A model generated the notes under the pieces. The model did no database searches and was not told the DNA's origin. It saw only the letters and a list, made by a program, of their open reading frames with translations. Shown here in pieces: positions 9,180 to 19,411 of a stretch of 64,000 bases of DNA; positions within the stretch are counted from its first letter, which is position 1, and each line of letters opens with the position of its first letter. The stretch lies in assembly GCA_036785325.1 (NCBI GenBank), contig JAXIVH010000014.1, positions 2,364,123-2,428,122 on the forward strand, in the 5' to 3' direction. This DNA is from Urophycis tenuis (lineage: Eukaryota > Chordata > Actinopteri > Gadiformes > Phycidae). Made by a program: the position numbers and the translations under genes.

Positions 9180-10520
9180 TTATAAGCGTGACTGCTCAAG
9201 TGTGCCACGTGAGACAATGTCAGCCTGCCATGGCACAGGTCCTTCTTGCGACAGAAAGAATTTCGTCAAGGCCTCCTGTACACCCAATGCAGCTGGGCCG
9301 GGACGGCGACTGGTAATCTCTTGACGATTTATGGGTGTCAGGTTTGAATCTCCATCCACCTCCCTGCGCCACTCACCAGGCTGTACAGTTCCAGCAGATT
9401 CTGTGTATGTAAATTGGGGTGGTGCATAGCGGCTTTCTGCTACATTCGCTGCGTCTGTGTAGGACAGGTAGTTATGAAGCACAACACATGCCTTGATGAC
9501 ATCCACAGCCTTGTCAGGTTGGAACTCAATCGCCCGGCCCAGAATTCACCACCGTGCTGCCATGATCCCAAAGGCGTTTTCAATGACCCGTCTGGCTCTG
9601 AAGAGGGTTGAAGGTCTTCTTTTCTATTCCCAATAGTCTCCCTATTTAAAAAAAAAACACATTGCAAGTTAGGAACATGATTATACCATAGTTACAAATA
9701 TTTGACTAAACACAAAAAGAGAAAATGAAGCACTCGCATACAGGAGATGTTATGGTTGTAAAGGGCAATGTGAAGTGTGGAGTATAGTCCGTTACATACC
9801 TGCATAGGGGCACATGACATTGTTGTGCAGAGGGAAAGCAGCATCAGCGACGATCAGGTGCGGGGCCTTGGTCAGGGTGCCAGGAAAAAAGCTGGCGGGG
9901 GTAGATTCAGTTGATGTTTGAGCAACATTTCTCCAAATGTGCTGCGCTGGAAAATACCACCATCGCTCTCCCGTCCGTACCCTCCAGCGTCCACCATGGT
10001 GAAGCGATATCTTGCATCACAAGTAGCCATGAGGACGATTGCGTGAGTTCCTTTGTAATTGAAGTAATCGCTCCCGGCATTCAGTGGTGCCTTGATCGTG
10101 ACATCCTTTCCGTCTAAACCCCCAACACAATTTGGAAAGTTCCAGAGGCGCCAAAAGTCACCAGCAATCGCTTCCCACTGGCCAGTAGTTGGACAGGGCA
10201 GGAATTCAGGCTGCAGGGCCTCCCACAACGCTTTGCACACCTTGGACACAATGCCGGACACCGTGCAGGAAGCCAGTTTGTAACTTGTTGCTACAGCCTG
10301 TTGGCTTCCACCCGAAGCCTAAATCCTCAGCCTCACGGCCAGTCTTTCAGCGGCATCCACGGGCATGCTGTGTGTGCTCTCATGGTGTATCAAGGGCTGC
10401 ACATGCCGAAGTAGGTCGTCAAACCTTTCCGCCGACATTCGGAAATATTTAAAGTGCGTCTCTGGGTCCAGATCTCGCATTGGACGGACAAGTCACAAAT
10501 TCGCCTGTTCTCTGCCTCGT
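9180..10520 (-). pseudogene. PIF/Harbinger transposase (HARBI1-like, DDE_Tnp_4)
   Basis: The transposase would cut and paste a Harbinger element. Minus-strand reading from ~10470: HFKYFRMSAERFDDLLRHV, AAERLAVRLRI, then an in-frame TAG just before ASGGSQQAVATSYKL; WNFPNCVGGLDGKDVTIKAP with the first catalytic Asp; SDYFNYKGTHAIVLM; VDAGGYGRESDGG; APHLIVADAAFPL with the second Asp; a splice donor CAG|GTATGT at 9800. After a ~150-bp intron come a short segment holding another in-frame TAG (unless the acceptor is the internal AG), RARRVIENAFGIM with the catalytic Glu, and VVLHNYLSY. The C-terminus ends at 9180. All three DDE residues survive, but the stop before ASGG breaks the ORF. The partner Myb-like gene is not clearly next to it. 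Confidence 0.8.
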
Positions 10521-10798
10521 TACGTTTAAAGGACGTACCGGCCACCTCCTTTGTCATCTTTGTCGTGCCCTTATTTGCAATAGAAGTATTTCTTCCTCGG
10601 TGTCGATAATTTCGAGCTCCAACGCCAGTCTCTCTGTCTCGGTCTCCATCGTTCACTGTGACTAGGAGAAAAGCCGGAGGTAAACAAATAAGCTATAAAG
10701 AGGCTAACGACGATATACCCCACAAGAGGCTCGGTCGGTCAGTCTTTACAAAAAAACATAGCGCCCTTTACCGGTGTGGCATTGAATTGCATTTTGAC

Positions 10799-10870
10799 AC
10801 GTAAACCCCAAGCAGAACCATCACAGGCTCATGACTGCGTCCGAGCAACTATGTGGCCATTGCGTGATTG
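10799..10870 (+). repeat. Harbinger-type subterminal repeat
   Basis: The words ACGTAAACCCCA, CTCATGACTGCGTCCGAGCA and TGGCCATTGCGTGAT recur in the same order at 62997-63060, where they lie just inside a terminal sequence of Harbinger type. Its position beside the transposase at 9.2-10.5 kb suggests that it belongs to that element's end. Confidence 0.5.
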
Positions 10871-10989
10871 CGTGAAAATAAAGGGGAAAAAATCAAAAAC
10901 ACTCACTATTATCAGTGTGGTAGAGCTATGATTGGAACCGGCTATTTTTTTCAACCCATTTAAGGTCCCAGCCTGATAGCCTGTGCTTC

Positions 10990-11190
10990 CCTTTAGGTTT
11001 TTCTTCTCTACTCTCATCTCTCTCTCCTGCACCATCACTTTGCTCTCCTGCTCCTTCACTCTGCTTTCCTACACTTCTCTCCACTGCTCCTTCCTGTCTA
11101 ATGTTACTTATCTTATACCATTACATAAAACATTAACGTTAGCAAGTGTGAACAATTTTTTTTTTTTAACCTTTTAACTATCACTTGAGT
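10990..11190. other. Low-complexity, possible coiled-coil remnant
   Basis: The plus strand is rich in CTCTCCTGC words. On the minus strand this reads as a Glu/Lys-rich coil (KEQESKVMVQEREMRVEKK) with a stop upstream. It might be a leftover of a transposon-encoded protein, but low complexity alone can explain it. Confidence 0.25.
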
Positions 11191-11207
11191 CAGCAAAAGG
11201 CTAATGA

Positions 11208-11273
11208 TACCTGACTAGCGTCATCTTCATCAGGTGTCTTTCTCTTCTTTGAGAAATATTTCAACAAGCTCAT
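11208..11273 (-). pseudogene. First exon of a hAT (ZMYM1-like) transposase
   Basis: On the minus strand ATG at 11273 opens MSLLKYFSKKRKTPDEDDAS, ending in CAG and a splice donor (GTATCA). This N-terminus is one I recall from teleost hAT-type transposases annotated as zinc finger MYM-type 1-like. The next exons are not found in the expected direction. The related body at 17.1-16.1 kb lies on the wrong side to be its continuation, so this is a separate truncated copy. Confidence 0.45.
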
Positions 11274-11699
11274 CTGAAAAATGCAGTCAGCAATTACATA
11301 ATGGCATGTAGATATTAACGTTAGCTTATTGCTATCAATTAGTTTACTCTTGTTAGCGACACTGACTTGGCACCGGGCCAAATTAACTTAAACTACCGAT
11401 AAGTTACATAACGTTAGCTGGTCATCAATAAATTGTGAACGTCTGTTTAACTTGTAAAATCTATCAAGTTATCTCAAACTCATAACTTAAGTCTACCTTT
11501 TCTCCGGCCGGCAAGTCGCTGCTTTACACTCCTCTGACCTGTTGCCTAGGTGCTTGACGACCGTGCAACACCCCACCTCCCTCAAAGAGTAGATACTGAG
11601 CAAGATAGTTATCTGTAATTTACCTTAGTACTCGCAAGTACCCGACAGGACTCTGCTGTGAAGGTGGAGAGATGCGGCGGTGGTGTATTTGCATCAACA

Positions 11700-11781
11700 A
11701 TTAAAAAAAGAAAAAAAAAGACATTTGGAGCGGCGGCCCGCCACTCCTAATGTACTCCGAATGTAGAGGAAACACTAAACG
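11700..11781 (-). mobile_element. hAT-type element end
   Basis: On the minus strand the stretch starts TAGTGTTTCCTCTACATTCG and contains a GGCGGGCCGCCGCTCC block and a poly-T run. This resembles the terminus of ZMYM1-like hAT elements, and it lies ~500 bp upstream of the candidate first exon at 11273, as expected for one element. Confidence 0.4.
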
Positions 11782-11889
11782 TGTTCCTTATTGTAAGGCA
11801 TAACTGGATAACGAATATTATTCAATCGTTGAAGTTGTGGAGGCCATCTTTCCACTCTTGGTACCGGTAATGGGTCCCACATTGATGGC

Positions 11890-11990
11890 ACGTTTTGTTG
11901 TAGGTTGACACATCTGGAAATCCAAAGATTCAACACGATTTACAAGGAATAATTGATAAAAGCAAATCTGAATCTGAATCTGAAATCAAA
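11890..11990 (+). mobile_element. LINE 3' tail fragment with (AATCTG)n
   Basis: ATTGATAAAAGCAAATCTG followed by two more AATCTG units looks like the 3' end of a severely 5'-truncated L2/Rex1-type LINE. Confidence 0.4.
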
Positions 11991-13180
11991 TTGAATTGAA
12001 ATAGTCACATTTGTTATAAGAAGTCAACTGATCAAAACCATTGACCTACCTTGCACACTATGTGTGTTGCCGAGGATCTTTGCTTTTTTTGTTATGAGGA
12101 CTGGGTCACTCAAAGGCACATTGCCTGAGCACAGCACAGCATCTCCTCAGGAATTTGATGTCTTCTGTGTCTTTTGTCCACTGGTTTCAGTACATGTTCT
12201 GGTAGAACTGCAGGTACTTTTTTAACTTTAAAATGTACTGAACCATGCGCTTCATCTTTTCATGATCTTCAGTGGGATATAATACATCCCCCACATCTTC
12301 TTTGCGACTTTCGTCTGCTGTTGATGGTGCTGTGTCCAGGCATTCCTCCTACATCCGTGCTCCTTACTTTTCTGAACAGACTGCTGTTCGTTTGAAGTGC
12401 CATTTGGCAACATATTTGTGTGGGCATGATCTTTGTTTTTGCACAGGGACAGTGCCATGAAAGTATGAGTATGAGTATGGAAAGGGGCTGTCGGTTGGTT
12501 GTGGCAAGTTTTTGTCGATCAAGGCATAACTTCTTTTTATCTTCGCCAAACCACTTGCTTTTTACCATATCATATTTACCGTGTTTCTTCTTGTAGTGTA
12601 GGACTGGCGAGATATGCTGAACAGTATGTAATAGATTTTAAATGTATACACTGATAAGCTTTTAAGCCACTCCTCCATGCCATCTCCATGTTCCCCTGGC
12701 AGTCAGTGTATTTACAGAACACATGTTGATTTTCCCCCATACGTGTACAGGATTATTGATTCTAAGAAATGATTTCTGGACAGTATAGATCCCATTTTCT
12801 GGATCTATGCATTCACTGTGTAGGTAGGAAGTAACGGTTATGTCTTTTTGTTTGTTGTTGTGCTTTCTTTCAACATATTTGATGTGCCTTTCAGACTATC
12901 ATGGTAAATGGTCTTTTCATATCAAACGTAACACATTAAAACATTAATTTTGCTGTCAAGTCAACATAATAGTATACACATAAAAGCACAGAGTAAACGT
13001 GTTGAACTATCCTTAATCACTCATTCTACTCTTTCAGTAGTATTATCCAGCTCATTAACACAACATAGCAACCTATAGGATGGTACGATATACCACAGTA
13101 TGTTACTGTTCTTTGTTCAGTAATTAAGCATTAATTAATACACAGAACAAGATGTTACTATCGCTTGTGCCGTCATCCAA
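11991..13180. other. Unassigned stretch with possible degraded coding
   Basis: Several short minus-strand ORFs lie at 12170-12570 but I do not recognise their products, and they are interrupted. Around 12600-12720 the minus strand reads like an eroded transposase segment (HWLPGEHGDGMEEWL), without a family match. No regulatory or RNA signal is clear. Confidence 0.3.
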
Positions 13181-13517
13181 GGTAAACACATGTATAAGGC
13201 CAGCTCCGATAAGACCAAGCATATAACACGCGAGTGATATAACCACCATTAGGTGCAACACCATAGCACAGTCATTCCTCAGGTGGCACCATTCATCCAT
13301 TACCTAGCCTGGCCAACAGCGGTATGCGGCACATCATTGGGGATATCAAGTGGGCAGTTTCCTTAACCGGTTTTGTTAAGTTAGGCCCACGACACCTCAA
13401 GAAAGCTTAACTCTGTTTTCCAGCGTCCTGGAAACACACCCCTCTATGCGACCACCTTACAATTCCCTCTAAACTTCACCATTTAGCACCTGCCATCACC
13501 GTAGCTTACCGTTGTAC

Positions 13518-14050
13518 CTACCGGGAACCCCAACTACCAAGCTTCCTCCTTAGCCAAAGCCACTCGCTTGCGCTCTCCGCTGCTTGCGACATGCTCTTTA
13601 TCGCCAGTTTCATGCGCCGTCCACGTATGCCCAACTCTGTTAGGAGTGCAAAAGCGGACTTTGCCACAAAGCCTGGGCAGCCAACTTCCCCCGGCCGTAC
13701 CCGGGCCCTCCAATCTTGCTGCTCTGTGTCCGCTGTTAACTCCGCATATCTCGCTTTCTTCCGCTCGTATGCCATGTCAACTCGGTTTCCCCAGGGGACC
13801 GTGAGCTCGATAGAATAAACCAGCTTCAACACTTCAGAGAACAGCAGCATGTCTGGTCGTAACCTAGTCAAGTCAAATTTATTTATAAAGCACATTTTCA
13901 ACAGCTGCCCAAACTGCTGAACAGACATAAAGCATACATACATACATAAAAAAAATAAAAACCTAACCTAGTAACCTTGTGCTAACTATTTCTGCCGGTA
14001 CGGTTAACTGCTTACCTAAGTCTACCTTCATTTTCCAGGTGCGCGCTTCC
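13518..14050 (-). pseudogene. C-terminal nuclease-like domain of a repeated teleost ORF
   Basis: Minus-strand reading gives a segment found, from memory, at the C-terminus of a multicopy teleost retroelement ORF: MKVDLGKQLTVPAEIV, then (across a SINE) RPDMLLF, IELTVPWGNRVD, ERKKARYAEL, VGCPGFVA, ELGIRGRR and WLWLRRKLGSWG, ending at 13518. The RPD, EL and RK residues are spaced like a PD-(D/E)XK nuclease core, as in RLE-type LINEs. The reverse transcriptase is not present here. Frame is kept up to the SINE at 13869. The lineage is uncertain. Confidence 0.5.
13869..13964 (-). mobile_element. Short SINE-like insertion with 8-bp target duplication
   Basis: A common fish repeat (CAAATTTATTTATAAAGCAC plus a CATA/poly-A part) interrupts the nuclease-like ORF. 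The octamer AACCTAGT flanks it at 13861-13868 and 13965-13972. Coding resumes beyond it in the same protein. Confidence 0.65.
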
Positions 14051-14101
14051 TTAATGCAGCTTCTTCCTCAAGTACAATTAGGCTATGCAGAATCTTTTCA
14101 C

Positions 14102-14314
14102 TTACGCATTCACAGAATCTGCTATTTTTTGCCAGCACGCCTCCCTAGCCTTATTATGGGCAACAGTATTGCCCCTTGCTGTTATTGTCTTTTTAAACTC
14201 CTCGTATGAGTTCATAACGACTACTTGCTCAGTGTGACGGAGTGCCGTCACAACAGTTGACCATGCGCTCTGACTGCCATACCAAAGAGCCTGGCTCTTT
14301 GGTGTTTCGGTCAA
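14102..14314 (-). pseudogene. Myb/SANT-like DNA-binding domain fragment
   Basis: Minus-strand reading shows TEQVVVMNSYEEFKKTITAR, GNTVAHNKAREACWQKIAD and SVNA. This resembles the Myb/SANT-like domains (W...K...W..I) that accompany Harbinger-type and other fish DNA transposons. No complete partner is seen. It is a fragment of ~60 residues. Confidence 0.45.
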
Positions 14315-14750
14315 GTTGTTGGTTTGGTGCCCTGGAGACCCGAGTTCGAGACCGGGTGGGGTGACTGCCTTGTCCCTTCGCTACAATGTGCCTTGTCCCT
14401 TCGCTACACTGAGTGAAGTACATAGCCCGTGTTCGCTCCGTCAGATCCATTGTGTCATAGTGAATAACATTGGGTTACGCCCGTTTTATGGGAACGGGCA
14501 TTGAAACTAAAGCGGAAAACCTGGCTTGACAAATCTACTCGTAAGTGAGCATCGTGGTACCGTTTAACTGATTGCGAGTTTCGTATTTGTCGATCCAGGT
14601 TATCCAAAGAGAGCCTGGGTATGTTCATCGAGTAGGTTCATAGTAAACCCCACAGAGCCCGTGTCTTTATTAACGTCTTCCGATCATTAACGATATGGTT
14701 GTAGAAATGTACGGCTTTATGTAACATTGTGTCAATTGCGAACGGAATAT
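14315..14750. other. Unassigned stretch with a tRNA-like B box
   Basis: The words GAGACCCGAGTTCGAGACCG at about 14336 contain a good match to the pol III B-box (GTTCGANNCC). No convincing A box or cloverleaf precedes it, so it may be a SINE head or chance. A duplicated CTTGTCCCTTCGCTACA lies at 14370-14415. The rest is unassigned. Confidence 0.3.
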
Positions 14751-14754
14751 TTTA

Positions 14755-14802
14755 GGTGTGCCAGGGTCACGTTTGGGTGGCCCAGGCACACCCTGGCACA
14801 CC
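14755..14802. repeat. 13-bp inverted repeat
   Basis: GGTGTGCCAGGGT (14755-14767) and its exact complement ACCCTGGCACACC (14790-14802) flank a 22-base loop. Confidence 0.85.
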
Positions 14803-14957
14803 CGTGGCTACCAACTCAAAGTGACTCGAAGACTTTTAGAAATGGCGGTGTTTATGAGTGGAAACCGGAAAAGCAGTCTCCAGCGGATGTAGTTAGCGGA
14901 CCAATCACAGCCAATGCCGCTGCGTTGACCTTGCGTCGCCTCGACACACGTCTAGGA

Positions 14958-14993
14958 TTTTTGGGAGGTGCACATCAGTGCACCTCCCAAAAA
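14958..14993. repeat. Perfect 16-bp stem, 4-base loop hairpin
   Basis: TTTTTGGGAGGTGCAC (14958-14973), loop ATCA, then the exact complement GTGCACCTCCCAAAAA (14978-14993). It may be the tip of a foldback or MITE junction. No element ends could be fixed. Confidence 0.9.
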
Positions 14994-15119
14994 CATTAGA
15001 CAGTAGCAATAATGGTTGGAGTGGGACCAGACAAGTCACACAGTGGACTCGAATGAGCCGGAGACTGGCACAGACACCGGCGAGACTTTTCAGTTATCGC
15101 GATAAATTATCGCGAGACC

Positions 15120-15560
15120 TCCTCCCTGGCTGGAGCCACGGGGTTGACAGATGAAAACAAACCCACTAGGAGTGGATTCATTCAGCTGCAAATAGTCTTG
15201 AGGCTGTTGCCAGGTCTCGGTTAAGCAAAAAAAGTCTTGCTCACGGTCGGTGATGAGGTCCTGGATGAGATGTCCCTTGCTTGTCAGTGAGCGGATGTTG
15301 AGCAGTGCAAAGTTGAGTGAGGTGTCGTCGTGGCTGATGGTGGTGCTAGCCGACCGAGCTAGGCAGGCTTACACGCTGTGGTCGACAGCCCGGCTGGTGG
15401 AGCATGGAGGGCGACGACTCCGTCGAGAGCTGGACCAGATGGATTTTATTGCTGTTGAGCTGTTATGGTGGAAATTCCGGCGGGACCCTCAGTGGATGTA
15501 TCTCCGACGAAGCTGGAAGGCAGCCACGGAGCCAGGATTTTTTCTCTCCTGGTGCTAAAG
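15120..15560 (-). mobile_element. LINE 5' fragment: 5' region and start of endonuclease
   Basis: Minus-strand reading ends with the opening of an L2-type ORF2: LNFALLNIRSLTSKGHLIQD, LITDREQDFFCLTETW and ESTPSGFVF. A 5' UTR-like segment precedes it. The fragment stops abruptly at ~15120, so the whole 3' part is missing. This is unusual for LINEs, which normally lose their 5' end, and indicates deletion or rearrangement. Confidence 0.55.
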
Positions 15561-16060
15561 GGGAGCTTGACTGATACGTGGGGGTGCTAAGAAAACAATT
15601 GCTTTTCGTGACTTCAGTTAGATTATAAATAGGTTGTCTTTTTTCAGTAAAAGCAGCTGTGATACACAAGCACGAGCATGTTCGATATAAAAGTAGTTTT
15701 AACTGAATTTGGCCAAAGAATATTCAACAAAATAGTTAAGCCTAAAGTGACCACAAGGCAATGGCAAAAATGTTTCACGTGCAAAGGTGACAGATTCAGC
15801 ACCGGACAGCGCCCATGCACCTGCCAATAACCAGACAATACATCCAAAATGCGAACTGTACTGAATGTATACCATATGCATAATTAGTGAAAACAAACAC
15901 TATGCATTGGAAATATTGTTTCAGAAATTCAAAACTTAAATTAATAATGAAATTAATGACATGAGGCTATAAAGTGCACACACTAATGATTCGGATCAAA
16001 ACATGATAATGTCAAAAATGGAATTAACAACAAGTACACACTTAAAGATCGTAAAAGGAG
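15561..16060. other. Unassigned stretch
   Basis: AT-rich, with no recognisable coding or repeat boundary. Confidence 0.3.
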
Positions 16061-16069
16061 CTGGCTCAT

Positions 16070-17130
16070 CACAAACAACACACACACAACTCTGTTGTGT
16101 ACTGCAGTGTCGTCATAACACTGAGCAATACAGGCAGTGTGATCAATGTTACCTTTACTGAGTGTCTTTGATCGTAGCCAAAAGTGACTGCATCTAAACC
16201 ATCAGCTGGCGTGAAATGGAGAAATTCTTCCACAACTTTATGGTTTTTCACGTAGCGCACCACCACAGACACTTGTTCCGTTTTACTCAGGTCCTTACTT
16301 TCATCTCATCAAAGCAAATATTTCAGCATCTTGTATTTCAGCACTTATCTGACACCTAATCATATTTGCCATAATGTCCAGTATTTCATTCTGTATATCT
16401 TGATGCGTGTACTTCGCATTTCTTGGATTGCCTGATATTTTATGTGCAACTGTTTTGTCAAATTTGCCTATAATCTGTAAAAGTTCAAGGAAGTTTCCCT
16501 GGTTGACAGCCGTGTAATTCTCTGTCTCCTCTGTGAAAGTCCCTGGTATGCAGGGAAACGCAATGACTCCACAACTGCTCTCATATACTCTCTGTTCTCT
16601 CTGTTCTCTGTCTACTCTCTACATATTGTTGAGCCAGATTCTTTCGGAATAGTCCACTCATTCCACGCTGCCATAGCATATTTATGCTCCACACAAGCAT
16701 TGAGTGTCGCCTTCTTCCAGTTCTGGTATCCATCGTTGGTAAATGCTGGCTTCTCTCTGTGGTTTCCTAGACGCTGAAAGTGGCGGCATGCATAGCAGAA
16801 AACACGGTCCTTTAATATTCCAGCCATTTGTGATCTTCATACCATTTCCGATTGAAGTACCGATCCTGCTGTCCAACCTTCGTGGCTGGATAGCGCCGAA
16901 GAAGAGGCCGCCTTGGTTCTTAAATGGGTGACTGGCTTAAATCAGAGGGAGCGCTCTCAGCCCAGCTAACGGGTGCTGTGGAACAGCTTGTAGCGGTGGA
17001 CTGCTCTGCTGGGGCTCCTTCAGGTCCTGGCTCACTTTCTCTCTTAGATTATTTTTTTGAATCTCCCTATTCTTCATTGTCCCCCTGGGACACTGGGGAG
17101 ACTGGGGGGAAAATGAAGACCAAGTTGATC
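16070..17130 (-). pseudogene. hAT transposase, ZMYM1-like (TTF zinc finger, DUF4371), degenerate
   Basis: Minus-strand reading gives the N-terminal half of a hAT-type transposase. A TTF-type zinc finger region covers 16900-16620, with RRYPATKVGQQDRYFNRKWY, then across frame changes DRVFCYACRHFQRLG, AFTNDGYQNWKKAT and CVEHKYAMAAW. A DUF4371-like region covers 16560-16190, with ENYTAVNQGNFLELLQIIGK, THQDIQNEILDIM, QISAEIQDAEIF, SVVVRYVKNHKVVEEFLHF and ADGLDAVTF. Stops and frameshifts interrupt it. The DDE catalytic core and C-terminal dimerisation region are missing. It is unrelated in position to the first exon at 11273. Confidence 0.7.
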
Positions 17131-17419
17131 TTCCTTTTTCTATCTGCTCTTTTTTTTTTCAGAATCACGAAATGATCCATTGCAAGTAACGGACTGTAGG
17201 CTAGCTAGCCTTAGCCTAACGGGCGAATATTCCAAAAACTCACCCCCTCCGCTCCCCTCACACACATACACACGCAGGAGTCTATAGGGTATACTAATCA
17301 ATGGGGTACAGGCGCAGTACAAACAAGCGGGGATTGGAACAGAATGGCTACTTGTGATCTTTGTTTGTTGTTAACTTAAAAAAAAAAAAATATATATTTT
17401 ATAAAATGTTTGAGGGGCT
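17131..17419. other. Unassigned stretch
   Basis: Contains a short poly-A/TA run near 17380; nothing else recognised. Confidence 0.3.
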
Positions 17420-17725
17420 TAACTGGGGCTATACAGATTTTTGACAGGGATATAGCACCCCCTAGCCCCGGTGTAGCACCGTCCCTGATGGAAGGTGATG
17501 TCCGGGTGAAGGTGGACTGCCTCTGGCACAGGTCCAGGCAAGTGACAGCGCAGCTGGAGCAGGTCAGTGGCCGAGTACTGTAGCAAACCCACCACTTGCA
17601 GGTGAACGGGCAGTAGAAGGAGCCAGACGCAGACAAGCAAGATGTATGTCCTACCAGTCCACATTGTTGACGAGGACTCGGGCAGTGTAGACGGCCACAA
17701 AAAACGCCAGGTGAGGCTCAAGCCA
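17420..17725 (-). mobile_element. Possible LINE 5' region fragment
   Basis: Two overlapping minus-strand frames are open (17376-17636 and 17419-17721) across a GC-rich stretch that looks like the 5' region of a fish L2-type LINE. It lies upstream, on the same strand, of the other LINE 5' piece at 15560-15120. No diagnostic domain is present, so the call is weak. Confidence 0.3.
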
Positions 17726-17769
17726 GGGCAGGACAGGTGAGCTACCGGTAGTAGCCTAGTGAAGACTCA

Positions 17770-18202
17770 CACAGACGATAGTGACGGCGAATCGTGGAAG
17801 TGTTCCCAGTAAAGGCAATTGCACTGTCCTACTAGGTCATATATGGACTGTAAAATAGGTCTGGGAAGTTTAAAAGTTAAAAACTTATTGGCAAGCAGCT
17901 GCAGCAAGGCCGTAAGAACCGGTGAGCTGCGGCAGCAAGTTGTGCCAGCGTTCACTTGTCGGACCACATCAGTGGTTCTGTTTGCCTCGCCTTGATGAAT
18001 AAAACGGTTTACAGTCAATGAAAGTGGCTCACAAGAGCCACTGGGACCAAACACCATCACTTCTGTTTTATTTTCATTGAAGCTTAGAAAGTTCAAAGCC
18101 AACCAGGCTTTAATGTCGTCAAGAGAGGCCAGAAGTGGTGCTAAAGAGAGGGCATCTTTCTTTTTCAGTGTGTTACGCAGAGACTGCTTGAGTCCTAAAT
18201 AT
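17770..18202 (-). mobile_element. L2-type LINE reverse transcriptase fragment (3' half)
   Basis: Minus-strand reading contains LASLDDIKAWLALNFLSFNE, NKTEVMVFGPSG and LSLTVN, the region just after the catalytic box in L2-type reverse transcriptases. Downstream it degrades (KFLTFKLPRPILQSIYDLV). It continues the fragment at 19365-18835 after an insertion. Confidence 0.7.
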
Positions 18203-18834
18203 TGTGGGGGAGTATATTGTTTTTGCATCTGCTGTCACTGGTGTCTTTGTCTCCCCCTGTAGGCATTCCCCGAGATGGGGCTAATTGCATGATCGGGCGT
18301 GGCCTATAAAAGACGGTCGCGTCCGGGATCCTGGTTGGTCCTTCCCAGCTCTCGCCATTCCGTCTCTCGCGCTGCATCTTTTGTCTTTGCTGGGTTGCGT
18401 GGCATTGTGTTGGCGCCACGCACCGCCATTGTCTTTTGTTTGAATAGTTGTTAAACCTCAGTTAAGTTCTTTAGTGTGTAGTCCTTGCGGGCTACCCACT
18501 ATTAACAATCTTTTGTATTATTGTTGAGCAGGTGGTGATTGGTGATGGGTTTGTACACCTTTTTACGTTAGGTTCAGGGAGTGTAGGGAAGGTAGTTTCC
18601 CCGGAAGACTCACTCTTATTCCCTTGTGTTTTGTTAATGGTCGGGAGCCAGTAAGGTTGTTTTTCTTTGTGGAGTTAGCCAGTTCTAGGTTTATTTTCTG
18701 TTCTGTTTTACACAGCAAACACCCCCCCTACAATTACATAAACCATCACCTGCTTCATTTTTCTTTCTGGTATACGGTAATAAATCCCTAAACCGTCACC
18801 CTGTTTGTCTCGTATTATATTATGTCGTGCCATC
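18203..18834 (+). mobile_element. LTR-like insertion in the L2 reverse transcriptase
   Basis: About 630 bp separates two consecutive parts of one LINE ORF. The plus strand has a TATA-like GGCCTATAAAAGACGG at ~18300, a CCTTGCGGGCTACCC stretch, a late AATAAA, a TGTG start near 18203 and an end near TGCCA. That layout suits a solo LTR. I could not confirm a target duplication or matching ends, so other insertions remain possible. Confidence 0.4.
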
Positions 18835-19365
18835 GTTTTTCCTGTGGAACAGTGGCACATATATTTGGCTGTCATCAGCATAACAATGGAAAGAGATACC
18901 ATGCTTTCGAAGGATGGAACCCAGCGGAAGCAGATACAGGAAAAACAGCAAGGGCCCTAGGATTGAGCCCTGTGGAACCCCATAAGACAGAGGAACTGGG
19001 CTGGACTCAGAACCAGCAAGGCTTACACACATAGTTCTGTCTGCCAGATAGGACCTAAACCACTCCTGAGCACTACCACAAATGCCCACAAGGTGCTGCA
19101 ACCGAGCTATTAAAATATTGTGGTCCACTGTGTCAAATGCAGCAGTTAAGTCCAGTAGGACAAGAATCACATTCCCACAATCACAGTCCCCAGAATCATT
19201 TCCCAGGAGGATGTCATGATGTCAAAAACCCTTATTAAAGCTGACTCTGTGCTGTGCAGGGCTTTAAGGCCAGACTGAAAGACCTCCAGAATATCATGCT
19301 CATCCAGATATGACTTAAGCTGTGTATGAACAATTTTCTCTAGGATCTTTGATCTTTTAGTAAGT
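18835..19365 (-). mobile_element. L2-type LINE reverse transcriptase fragment (5' half)
   Basis: Minus-strand reading includes LEKIVHTQLKSYLDEHDILE, VFQSGLKALHSTESALI, a short frame disturbance, ILVLLDLTAAFDTVDHNIL, LSYGVPQGSILGPLLFFLY and the catalytic box HCYADDSQIYVPL. These are the core reverse transcriptase motifs. The fragment is 5'-truncated at ~19365 and continues at 18202 after the LTR-like insertion. Confidence 0.8.
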
Positions 19366-19411
19366 ATCTCGAATATAAATTGCCTACATACACATAAGCT
19401 TATTCTTTCTA

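Noticed and set aside
14325..14370. tRNA gene
   Set aside because: A B-box-like word is present but no A box, anticodon arm or acceptor stem could be folded.
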